DNA of 64,000 nt from Amylostereum areolatum (taxonomy: Eukaryota > Basidiomycota > Agaricomycetes > Russulales > Stereaceae), in contig SAXG01000107.1 of assembly GCA_012932865.1 (NCBI GenBank), positions 39,287 through 103,286 of the forward strand, in the 5' to 3' direction. The notes under the pieces were generated by a model. That model worked only from the letters and a program-made list of their open reading frames with translations. It was not told the origin of the DNA and searched no databases. The translations under genes and the position numbers were made by a program. Positions 35,883-45,952 of this stretch are shown piece by piece (within the stretch, counting starts at the first letter, position 1; each line of letters starts with the position of its first letter).

Positions 35883-36595
35883 AGGCCCCCCCCTAATGCC
35901 CATAACGGTTATATCCGAAAATCCTGAACTTTTGGCACTTCCGTCAGCACACATTTTGCTCGTTTCCGTCAGCGATATGGATATGACCTCCGTTTTTTGG
36001 CCGATCCCGTCCGCATTCAGGATACAAGATAGAATGGACCTTTGTCCGTCCGCATTGGCGGATACCACCTCCTTCTGCCTGCATAATTTGGATTACTACG
36101 CCAGTGCCGCTTTAAAATCAGAGCTACGTAGAGCTTCACATGTTGGATGCATAGATCATCGTGATCCCTAGTTCATAACTTGTACATGACACCCTGTATC
36201 CGATATATTGCGGTAGCGTTTCGAGCCCGGAGGGAGATTTTCGATCGCGAACTACAACCCTCAACGACGTCAACCCGTGCGTATGCTCGCACATCGCGAT
36301 GCCACCAAGAAAATACCACCCGTTCCTGTCGCAGAGAGCTCTTTGGCGCTTACCGTCATCGCGGGCGGTCGAGATACTGGAGGTCTTCACCAAGTCTATG
36401 TCGTCCAGTCCCAAGTGTCCGTCCGCATGCGGATCGGACCTCGTGTCAGATGGACCCCATCCGTACGGACTTTGGATCGAACATTAGCCCAAATTTTGAC
36501 CCTTCCGTCCGCACGAAAATCAAAGATAAGGCTAAGATTTTGACCAGTCCCGTCAGCATCCCGATACGACCGTTATGGGCATTAGGGGGGGGCCT
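35883..36595. mobile_element. 713-bp MITE with perfect terminal inverted repeats
   Basis: The ends are exact inverted copies for about 27 bp, starting AGGCCCCCCCCTAATGCCCA and continuing TAACGGT. They are flanked by an 8-bp direct repeat GACCCGAC. Inside, near both ends, short CCGTCAGC and CCGTCCGCA motifs recur in both orientations, as in subterminal transposase-binding repeats. No reading frame over about 90 codons and no transposase motif, so it is non-autonomous. An 8-bp duplication fits the hAT, P or KDZ (Zisupton-like) superfamilies; the inverted-repeat sequence does not decide between them. It lies in the promoter side of MFS copy 1. Confidence 0.85.
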
Positions 36596-36603
36596 GACCC
36601 GAC
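36596..36603. repeat. Right 8-bp target-site duplication of the MITE
   Basis: Exact copy of GACCCGAC at 35875-35882. Confidence 0.85.
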
Positions 36604-36923
36604 GCCATTTCCATTCCAGCAAAACTGTAACATGGCACGGAAGAAACAATACAATGAAGACATGATAATCACTTACATCCCGAGATGCGAGGTAAGCGGT
36701 ACTTAAGCCCTGGGTAAGCTAAACAGTGTCATTGGGATGCTCTCGAGGTGAACATACATAGTTTCGTCTTGGGTGGGCGATAAATATTCACACAAACCTT
36801 CTGCCCATCTTTTGGGCTTTGGCAAAGTCAGATTCTGAGAAGAGTGCAAGGATTTGTGATGCTGCACGGCTCGATGAATGAATCGTGTGCGGATGGAATA
36901 AATGTGTATAGAGATATAAAAGC

Positions 36924-38021
36924 TCAGGCTGTCGCGACGGCGGGTAAATGGGGAGCAGGGAACCCACACTTCGTCCGGAACTCCTCGATCCAGCTCGTCT
37001 CGTCGCCCCGCGCACGCAGAATCGTCTCCACCTTCGCGAACGTCTTCCTAAACCATATCCTCTCCCTCAACAGACTCCGTTCTCCGGCATTCTCTGGGAC
37101 AGGCAAGGGCGCCGCGTCCTGAAGCGTCGTCTTCAACGCGGTCAGTAGCACGTCCGCGACCTGGCGGCTTTCTTCAGACTTGGACTCGTCGAGGCATTTC
37201 GCGAGGAGCAGCGTGCACGCGATGGGGTCGGACGAGAGCGAGGGCAGTTTGTACAGGCTGTACAGGGCTGCGAGTGCCATCGAGGAGGAGAGGGGAAGGT
37301 TGTCGTGTAGAGAATGCAGAAGGTGACGGGCAGCCTGGGGAGAGGACAAGTCGAAGCGGTACCGTGGTCGGTTTCCGAACACCGCGAGGGCAAGGTCTGG
37401 ACATTTGAGCTCGTCGCAGCGGGCTGCACGAACGCGTCAGCGGCGGCGAACGGTGCAGGAGGACGAGACGGGAACGTACCGACGAACAGAACCTGGTACG
37501 ACTCCTTGAACGCCCGCCCGCTCTCGATCCAGTTGGGAAACTCCTCCGCGACGCGCTCGAGCTGCGCGCGCGTCGTCGCGAGCTGCACGAGGTGCACCCA
37601 CGCCGAGTTGCGCACTTGGAGCGGGTCCTTCGCCACGGGTTTCCGTCCGATGTGCGCCCGCACGAACGTGTGGATGTCGTCGAAGCGCTTCGCACGCGTA
37701 ACCGAGTCGAGCTTGCGGGTTTTGCGAGCTGGGGACGGCGTAAGTGTCTGCGATGGCGGTGCGGACGAGGGCTCCTTTGCGCTGTCGAGCGGGATAAGGT
37801 CCGGCGCATCGTCGAAGAGTGTGCCCTCGTCGTCGAGCAACGCCTTCTTGGATTTTTTGGCGTACGCTATAAGCTTGTGAGATACGTCGGCCGAGTGTTT
37901 GCTTGGGGTGAGACGCACCTATACGCGTGACATGGAGGCTGCGTGCGGCGGGTCTGGAGACCAAGAAGGATGTAGGCCGTGAGGGGAGCGTACGACACGC
38001 TTTAGAGAACAGGCTGGCCAT
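36924..38021 (-). CDS. Uncharacterised protein with mitochondrial presequence
   Basis: Three exons, 38021-37919, 37866-37480 and 37423-36924, give 329 residues. The first exon encodes an Arg/Ser-rich, acid-free leader (MASLFSKACRTLPSRPTSFL, ending RSLHVTR), a good mitochondrial targeting sequence. The body is helical, with segments such as FDDIHTFVRAHIGRKP, LQVRNSAWVHLVQLATTRAQ, and a repeat-like C-terminal half (AARHLLHSLHDNLPLSSSMA; ACTLLLAKCLDESK) reminiscent of helical-repeat proteins of mitochondrial expression. No family was assigned. It sits between the two MFS paralogues but is transcribed leftward and looks like a housekeeping gene around which the transporter duplicated. Confidence 0.7.
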
Positions 38022-38456
38022 CGTGGTGCACGTCGTCGACGCGGAGAACGACGCTGGCAAGACCGATGAAGACAAACAGAGCCAAATTGACGCGACTGAG
38101 CGCCGCGCGCGGCCTCCTTCGCAGAATCGCATTTCACCCTCCGTCCATGAATGCATGATCTCCCATCCCTCCTTCATTTCTCTTCTGTTATGCACTTCTA
38201 CCAGCCAAATGATATACCCTTTTATGCATTCTACTTGGGCAAGCCAGCATAAGCCAACGAACCCCATATTCCACTTATCTATAGGCCGAGTTACCCCGAC
38301 AGATGCATGCCAGCATGGGCGGCAAAGTTCACGGACATGAGTCAGAACACATTTCTACCTGAAAAGACTTGAAAAGACCTGAAAAGACGTGAGGTTCGTT
38401 TCCCACTCGTCCACATATCCCGATTTTGGCTAACAGCAGGAGTGAAGCATACCACA
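38022..38456. other. Intergenic; short tandem repeat before MFS copy 2
   Basis: 435 nt. At about 38359-38389 a GAAAAGACYT decamer is repeated three times in tandem. No ATG in frame with MFS copy 2 was found at the expected place. Confidence 0.45.
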
Positions 38457-40527
38457 GGCGACAGAACGCACGCCCCTCCTCAACGACCGACCAGAAAATG
38501 TCCCGCCGACCGAGGTAACACCTGCCGGAGAGCAGAGCGCCGATCCGTCAAAGAGCTTCAAAACCCTTGCTTTGGCCGTATGTCGCGAAGTGACGCATAT
38601 ACCCCGCTGACATGACGCGTGTCCGCGTTTAGATTGGACCCATGGCCATTGGGACGTTCTTGGCCTCGATGGACTTGACAATCGTCCTGGCTTCTTACGC
38701 GTCGATCGGAAGCGAGCTGAACGAGCTCCAGAGCACAAGTTGGATCTCCACAGGGTATATGCTCACACTCGCAAGCTTCCAGTGCGTTTCTGAGCCATAT
38801 CTAAGAGGCACTCGATGTTAACTTGTCCACAGACCGTTATATGGCAAAATGAGCGACATTTTTGGTCGCAAGCCATGTTTGCTGTTCGCCTACGTCGTTT
38901 TTGCCCTCGGGTCGCTGGCCTACGGGTCGGCGAGGAATATGACAGAGCTCATTGCAGCGCGCGCATTCGCAGGCATTGGTGAGGGAGGCATGTCAACGTG
39001 AGCCCCGTCTCCCTTCCCTAGGCTTCAATCTAAACCTCCCGTAGTGTTGTGTCCATTGTCATGTCCGACTTGATCCCAGTTCGCTCACGGGGAACATGGC
39101 AAGGTAAGATGTTATCTTTCGGAACCTACGCTTCCTAGCTAGCAGCATACCCTAGGTTTGATCAATATCGTCTGGGCGACGGGCGCTGCCATTGGCGCGC
39201 CGCTGGGTGGTATACTTGCAAATAGCATTGGCTGGAGATGGTATGTCCTTGCACCGTCACCCCAACTCCCCATTAACACTCGCCTTAGGGTTTTCTTGAT
39301 GCAAACTCCTCTAACCATGATCGCACTCATGTCGGTTTCGCTGGCGCTGCACCTTCCCAAGCCCGAAGCTTCGCACTTACGCACCCGCATACAACGCATC
39401 GACTTCTCCGGCGCCTTATCTCTCGTTACGGCTCTACTGACCCTCCTCATTGGACTCGACCGCGGTTGCAACATAGCCTGGGACGACAACTTCATCGTCG
39501 CGTCACTTACAGCTTTTGCCGTGTCATTCATCCTATTCGTCCTTGTGGAGGTGAAGATTGCAAAGGAGCCGCTCGCGCCGACGCGTATCATCCTTAACCG
39601 GGGACTCATCCCGAGTTACCTGTGCAACTTCTTCGGCGTTGCAGCGCAGATCTGCACGCTTTTCTACCTCTCGCTTTACATCCAGGCCGTGCGGAACAAA
39701 AGCGCGGCAGACGCGGGCGTCGCGCTCATCCCGTCCGTTGTGGCCAGCGTAGTGGCGAGCTTATCCGGAGGCATCATCATCCAGGCTACGGGGAAGTACT
39801 ACGCGCTAACGGTGTTCAACTATGCGCTGATGATGTGCGGAAACGTGCTCATCTTGCTCTGCGCCGGGACCGTGGCTCACTGGCTCGCGGGGCTGAAGAT
39901 AGGTGGGTGCGAAGCAACGCAGTTGCCATTGTGCGGAGATCTGACGCGAACTTTCAGGTTTAGCTTTCATGGCGTTTGGCAACGGTAGATCCAACCGAGG
40001 TGGGCACGAATGCAGTGGCTGATGATTTTCGTATACGTAGGTGGCGGTATCACGAACACCTTGGTGTCGCTCATTGCCCAAGCGGGGCCCGCCGATCAGG
40101 CTATTGCCACTGCTGGTGCATATATTCTCGGTGCACGTCAGCAGTCGACTGACCGGGTTATTTACAGTGTCGTACCTGTTCCGTTCTCTAGGCTCTGTCC
40201 TAGGTCTGTCCATTGGCAGCACCTCTTTCAAGTCTACCTACGACGAGACCTCCACCGACGACTCTCCGGGCAGGATATCGAAGAGGTATACTGTTCCCAC
40301 AATCCCGGCGTGTAGCATGTGCTGATCGTGACAATCGCTTTTAGGTTGTCCGTCACGTCCGCGAGTCCTTGGGGTACATCGACAAGCTCGAGCCCGAGGC
40401 ACGCGCTATTGTCCGGGGCTCGTATGAAGGCGGGTTACGCACGACGTTTGGGTTCTGCGCCGTGCTAGCTGGATGCGCGTTCCTCTCGTCGCTGTTCATC
40501 CAAGAAAAATCGATGGTTAGACGGTGA
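38457..40527 (+). pseudogene. MFS transporter, DHA2 type, copy 2 (probably non-functional)
   Basis: Ten exons, homologous one-for-one to copy 1 and with identical lengths for exons 2-8: 38633-38781, 38833-38997, 39045-39103, 39156-39240, 39289-39902, 39958-39984, 40041-40115, then 40168-40285 and 40345-40527. The transporter motifs are kept (MAIGTFLASMDLTIVLA, PLYGKMSDIFGRK, GIIIQATGKYYALTV). Exon 1 starts at ATERTPLL without the MAH codons, and no in-frame ATG precedes it; MAIG in exon 2 is the next Met. Exon 9 is 118 nt against 119 in copy 1, giving a frameshift after GSTS (about 40228). Here the seventh intron has a normal GT donor. It is either a decaying duplicate or a gene with one indel and an unseen first exon. 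Confidence 0.8.
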
Positions 40528-40864
40528 TGGAGAATCCCTCATGTAGACGACGGCTTGTCTCCATGTGTAGGGGCGGTTCCAATAGATTGGGCGTTTTAAT
40601 TGCTGGCATGCGGTGTGGATGAGCCTCCTCCGCGTGCCAGCTAATCTAACCGGCTTTTCTAGTGTTGGCGACTCCGAAGACTTCGAGACTTGTAGGGAAC
40701 GCGGCCTTACTCATACAACAGGCCAGTTCTTTGTGGGTCTTGCTGCTGAGTAAGGAGCTTGGCCCCACCTCCGTCAGCCAACGTCCTTCAGTCAGCGATG
40801 TCCTTGAAGCTTATAAGTGCCCACCACCAAGCAAAGTAAGACAACAGTTTCAACCAACCACGCA

Positions 40865-42279
40865 ATGCCGCAAGAGCTAACCGCGCTTGTGTTTGGTTCG
40901 TCCGGAGTCTCTGGGTGGGCTGCCACCAGGGAGCTCCTGCGTTATCCGACGCCGACGACTTTCTCGCGCGTTATTGCACTGTCAAATCGGCCCCTATCCA
41001 AAGAATCCAGGCTACTAGATGACCCACGGCTTCAACTTGTATCAGGCGTGGATCTCACCCAACCTGTCGAGGACGTGGTGACTACGATGCAGAAGAAGAT
41101 CGTGGACGTGGATAAGGTCACGCACGTGTTCTTCTATGGTGAGCATCCGATCGATTTACGTTTACGTTTTCAATGGGCTCACGATGATGTTGATGCCCCA
41201 TATCGTTAGCTTACATGCATATTCAAGACGATAACAAGGCGGTCGAGGTCAACGGGAACCTGGTTGACACCGCGCTGAGCGCGCTCAAGGTCACTTCTCC
41301 TCACATGACGCACTTCGCGTTCCAAACCGGGGGGAAAGTACGTGCCTTCTCTCCTCCTTTACTTCTCGCCCACGCGCTCAACTACGTTCTGGCAATTTTA
41401 GTACTACGGCATGCATTTAGTGGGCGAGTCGCCATTCCCTCGACAGACCCCGATCAAGGAATCACAGCCGCGGATCCCCGAACCATGGGCCTCCAGGACT
41501 TTCTACTACAGACAACTAGATGTATGTCCCCCCCTCCTCCGCATATCAGCAGCCTGACTGACCGCTGACCGGCCTGACCTCGTTCCCGCCTACTCTAGAT
41601 CATCGCCAAATACGCACGGGACGCCCCCTGGACCTGGAACGAAGTCCGTCCTGACGCCATCCTTGGCTACGCGCCGACCACCAACGCGATGAACTTGCCC
41701 CTCGTCCTCGGGGCCTACCTTGCCCTCTGGCGCGCCGTGCATGGCGCAGGTTCCTCCATCCCCGTCCCGTCCACCCCCGCCGGCGCGTCCGCGCTCAACT
41801 CAGAGTCGCCTGCGTCCAATCTCGCGCGCCTCTCCATCTTCCTCGGGCTCAAGGACGACAGGGCCTCTCACAAGGGCGAGGCATACAACGTCGGCACGGC
41901 CGCAAATTCGTACGCCGCGCGCTGGCCGCAACTCGCCGCTGAATGGGGTCTCAAGGGCGTGCCCGCCGTCCAGAGCTCGACCGCCGTCACCGACTTCGGC
42001 AAGCCCGCACTCGAGGCGGAGCGGTGGGCGCGAGACCGCCAGGACGTGTGGGACGGGCTGGTGAAGCAGCACGGGCTGAAACCGGGCGTGCTCGAGGCGA
42101 TCCAGTTTGACTTTCTGTTCGTGATGGCGGTGCCCGAAAATCGGGATCTGGACGTGGGGAAGATGCAGGAGGCGGGGTATACGGAGGAGCAGGACTGGCT
42201 GGGGGCGTATAGGGAGGCTTGGGAGTTGTGGGTCCAGGCGAAGGTGCTGCCTCCGCTTTTGGCGGCGCGCTCGCGTTGA
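40865..42279 (+). CDS. PRISE-type NAD(P)-dependent reductase, copy A
   Basis: Four exons (40865-41138, 41210-41337, 41402-41521, 41599-42279) give 400 residues. The N-terminus has the Rossmann glycine loop VFGSSGVSGWA. Residue Lys134 in QTGGKYYG and Tyr169/170 in TFYYRQLD match the catalytic Lys and Tyr of progesterone 5-beta-reductase/iridoid synthase (PRISE) enzymes, which reduce enones with NADPH. WTWNEVRPDAILGYAP and GEAYNVGTAANSYAARWP are also family-typical, and length fits (about 390-400). It is the first of three tandem copies in the same orientation, 245 nt upstream of copy B. The substrate cannot be predicted. Confidence 0.9.
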
Positions 42280-42424
42280 TGACGGACGGACTCCTTCGCT
42301 TCCGTACGTAGGTGTGGTAAGGACGTGTCATGATACAGCAAATTTCCACTTTCGACCGTGACATACAACAAAGCCACCACGGTAACTTACCTGTGCGCGG
42401 CGTTCCTCAAAGCCACAATTAGAA

Positions 42425-42524
42425 GCCTTCCTGCTGAGTAAGAAGCTGAATATCCTTCCATCAGCGATGTCTGGAAGTGTTTAAAGGAGCAGAGGGGAAG
42501 ACGACAGTTCCTACCGTCCAGGAA
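42425..42524 (+). promoter_or_regulatory. Conserved proximal promoter block of reductase copy B
   Basis: Nearly the same 100 bp lie before copies B and C: GCCTTCCTG, GAGTAAGARGCTGAATATCC, CATCAGCGATGT and a TTTAAAGG TATA-like box about 40-45 nt before the ATG. A shorter related block (GAGTAAGGAGCT, CAGCGATGTC) precedes copy A. The duplications therefore carried the promoter. Confidence 0.55.
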
Positions 42525-43919
42525 ATGGCCCACGAACTCGTCGCGCTCGTGTTCGGCTCGTCTGGAGTATCGGGATGGGCTACCACCAGGGAGCTCCTAC
42601 GCTATCCGACGCCCACGACTTTCTCGCGCGTTATTGCTCTGTCCAACCGGCCCTTATCCAAGGAGGCCATGCTGCTGGACGACCCCCGGCTTCAACTCGT
42701 GTCGGGCGTGGACCTCACCCAGCCCGTCCAGAGCGTGGTGAATGCGATGCAGGAGAAGATCGTGGACGTGGACAAGGTCACGCATGTGTTCTTCTGTGGT
42801 GAGCCTTCGTTTGAGCGCGATGGACTTGGGGGACGACTCTAATATCCAGTTGCAAGCTTGTGTACATGTCCACGACGCTATCAAGGCGGTCGAGGTCAAC
42901 GGAAACCTCGTCGACATCGCGCTGAGCGCGCTCAAGGTCTCCTCTCCTCTCATGACGCACTTCGCGTTCCAAACCGGGTCCAAAGTTCGCACCCTTCTCT
43001 TCTCGCTTGCGCACGCGCTCACCACGATCTTGTCCCTTCGCACCAGTACTACGGTCTGCAACTTGTAGGCAAGCTGCTACCCTACCCTACGGCCCCGGTC
43101 AATGAGTTTCAGCCGCGGATCCCTGAGCCGTGGGCCTCCAGGACCTTCTACTACCGACAGCTCGATGCGCGTCTCTTCCTTCGTGAACACTCCGACAAGC
43201 CTTGGTAACTGACCCCTCATTCCGTCCTCCTCCAGATCGTAGCCAAACATGCACGAGACGCCCCCTGGACCTGGAACGAAGTCCGCCCCGACACCATCCT
43301 CGGCTACGCCCCGACCACCAACGCGATGAACTTGCCCCTTGTCCTGGGGGTCTATCTCGCCCTTTGGCGTGCCGTGCATGGCGCAGGTTCTTCGATCCCT
43401 GTCCCGTCTGCTCCCATCGGTGCAGCGGCTCTCAACTCAGAGTCGCCCGCGGCCAACGTCGCGCGCCTGTCCATCTTTCTTGGGCTCAAGGAGGACAGGG
43501 CAGGCCGCAAAGGCGAGGCGTACAACGTCGGCACAACCCCAAATACATACGCCGCGCGCTGGCCGCGACTCGCCGCTGAATGGGGTCTCAAAGGTGTGCC
43601 TGCCGTCCAGGATCCGACCGCCCCCACAAGGCTCAGCAAGCCCGCGCGCGAGGTGGAGGAGTGGGCGAAGGGCCACCAGGACGTGTGGGACGGGTTGGTG
43701 AGGGCGCACGGGCTGAAGCCAGACGTGCTCGAGGCGATCCAGTTCGACTTCCTGTTCGTGATGGCGCTGCCCAAAAATCGGGATCTGGACGTGGGGAAGA
43801 TGCGGGAGGCGGGGTATACGGAGGAACAGGATTGGCTGGGGGCGTATAGGGAGGCTTGGGAGTTGTGGGTCCAGGCGAAGGTCTTGCCTCCGCTTCCGGT
43901 AGCGCGCTCGCATCTGTAA
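42525..43919 (+). CDS. PRISE-type NAD(P)-dependent reductase, copy B
   Basis: Same four-exon plan as copy A (42525-42798, 42857-42984, 43047-43166, 43236-43919), 401 residues, exons 1-3 of equal length in all three copies. The glycine loop, Lys134 (QTGSKYYG) and FYYRQLD are retained. The third intron begins with GCGCGT where copies A and C have GTATGT and GTACGT. Without the GT, splicing may be weak or fail; reading through adds residues and then a stop (TAA) near 43207. The rest of the coding sequence is intact, so the copy is recent or still used. Otherwise as copy A. Confidence 0.85.
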
Positions 43920-44352
43920 AGGACGGGATGCACGATGTCGCTACCGCAGACGTTAAGTAAGTACACGTATTGTGTCGTGATGCAGCAAGCTTCCACCTTC
44001 GACCGTGACGCACAAAAAAGCATGATAACGATCTACACCCTCCTCTCTTTCCTGTGTCGATGAGGTACGTCTCTCGTGCGTTGAAGCCGCTGGTAGTGAC
44101 TTGTACTCATCGTCGGAATGCTCAGTTCTAGCTCGTCCGTCGAGTTCTTGGAGTATATGATCGCCAAGCTCAAGCCCGTGGCACGCACCCTCGTCCAGGC
44201 CTAGTACAAATGAGCCTGCGACACTGGACACAACCCAGGCTTTCCATGTCGGTCTAGCTATGTGCTCACGAGACCGAGCAGACCACAATGGTACCTGTGC
44301 GCGGCGTTCCTCCTCGTCGAACCTACAATCAGAAGCTGATTTACCTACAGGC
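43920..44352. other. Spacer between reductase copies B and C
   Basis: 430 nt including a short stretch on the plus strand (about 44125-44205) that resembles the end of the MFS transporters (SSVEFLEYMIAKLKPVARTL ... against YIEELEPAARAIV of copy 1). It may be a leftover of the transporter gene carried along with the duplications. No intact gene. Confidence 0.35.
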
Positions 44353-44449
44353 GCCTTCCTGAGTAAGAGGCTGAATATCCCTCCATCAGCGATGTGTGAA
44401 AATATTTAAAGGTGCAGAGCGGAAAACAGCAGTTCCTATCATCCATAAA
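44353..44449 (+). promoter_or_regulatory. Conserved proximal promoter block of reductase copy C
   Basis: Counterpart of the block before copy B, with GAGTAAGAGGCTGAATATCC, CATCAGCGATGT and a TATTTAAAGG box at 44403-44412. Confidence 0.55.
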
Positions 44450-45841
44450 ATGACCCACGAACCCGTCGTGCTCGTGTTCGGTTCGTCTGGAGTCTCCGGG
44501 TGGGCTACCACCAGGGAGCTCCTGCGCTACCCAACGCCCACGACCTTTTCGCGCGTTATCGCACTGTCCAATCGGCCCCTATCTAAAGAGGCCATGCTGT
44601 TGGACGACCCTCGGCTTCAGCTCGTGTCTGGCGTGGATCTCACCCAATCCGTGGAGATCGTGGTGAAGGCGATGCAGGAGAAGATCGCCGACGTGGACAA
44701 GGTCACGCATGTATTCTTCTACGGTGGGGTGCCTGTGTATGATGATGGCCTTGGGGATCGCTCTGACGATCCGTTGTCAGCTTATATCCATATTCACGAC
44801 GACAAACAGGCGGTTGAGGTCAACGGGAACCTCGTCGACACCGCGCTGAGCGCGCTCAAGGTTACCTCTCCGCACATGACGCACTTCGCGTTCCAAACCG
44901 GGGCGAAGGTTCGTACCGTTCTCTTCATTCTTGCTCACGCGCTCGCCGCGTTCTGACATATATTCCCACTTCAGTACTATGGCCTGCAACTCGTAGGGCA
45001 GCTGCAGCCCTACCCTTCATCCCCGGTCAAGGAGTCGCAGCCGCGGATCCCCGAGCCGTGGGCCTCCAGGACCTTCTACTACCGACAACTCGACGTACGT
45101 CTCTTCCTCTCTGAACCCTCCCATAAGCTCTGAGGGATCTATTTCATCCCCCTCTAGATCATAGCCAGACACGCACGAGACGCCCCCTGGACCTGGAACG
45201 AAGTTCGCCCCGACGCCATCATCGGCTACGCCCCCACCACCAACGCGATGAACCTGCCCCTCATCCTTGGAGCCTACTTCGCCCTCTGGCGCGCTGTGCA
45301 CGGCCCAGGCTCCGCGATCCCTATCCCGTCCACCCCCGCCGGAGCAGCCGCCCTCAACTCGGACTCGCCCGCGTCCGACCTCGCGCGCCTCTCCATCTTC
45401 CTCGGGCTCAAGGAGGACAGGGCCTCCCGCAACGGGGAGGCGTACAACGCCGCCGCCGCCGCCGCAGACACGTACGCCGCGCGCTGGCCCAAGCTCGCCG
45501 CGGAATGGGGCCTCAAGGGCGTGCCCGCCGTCGAGGACGCGACCGCCGCCGCCGACTTCGGCAAGCCCGCGCTCGAGGCGGAGCGGTGGGCGCGAGACCG
45601 CCAGGACGTGTGGGACGGGCTGGTGCAGCAGCACGGGCTGAAACCGGGCGTGCTCGAGGCGATCCAGTTCGACTTCCTGTTCGTGATGATGGTGCCCGAG
45701 GATCGGGTGCTGGACGTGGGGAAGATGCAGGAGGCGGGATACACGGAGGAGCAGGACTGGCTGGAAGCGTACAGGGAGGCTTGGGAGTTGTGGGTGCAAG
45801 CGAAAGTGCTGCCGCCACTGCTCGTGCAGCGATCCTCATAA
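44450..45841 (+). CDS. PRISE-type NAD(P)-dependent reductase, copy C
   Basis: Four exons (44450-44723, 44781-44908, 44975-45094, 45158-45841), 401 residues, all splice sites canonical. The Rossmann loop is VFGSSGVSGWA; Lys in QTGAKYYG and Tyr in FYYRQLD are the presumed catalytic pair. The C-terminal lid region (PALEAERWARDRQDVWDGL, GVLEAIQFDFLFVM) is close to copy A. The main differences lie in the middle (an Ala run near position 185, AYNAAAAAADTYAARWP), which could alter the substrate pocket edge. This is the copy with the cleanest gene structure. Confidence 0.9.
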
Positions 45842-45952
45842 TCGAAACATGAAGGAAGAAATGGTACAGTATATGTAAAGTATGGATTATATTACAATAA
45901 ACAGTGGACTTCCATCGTGCGTACTCGATCGAATACTCCAAGATGCCAGCAC

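Noticed and set aside
45266..45852. Alternative frames over reductase copy C rich in Arg/Ala/Pro
   Set aside because: They result from high GC in the third codon positions of the true gene on the same and opposite strands.
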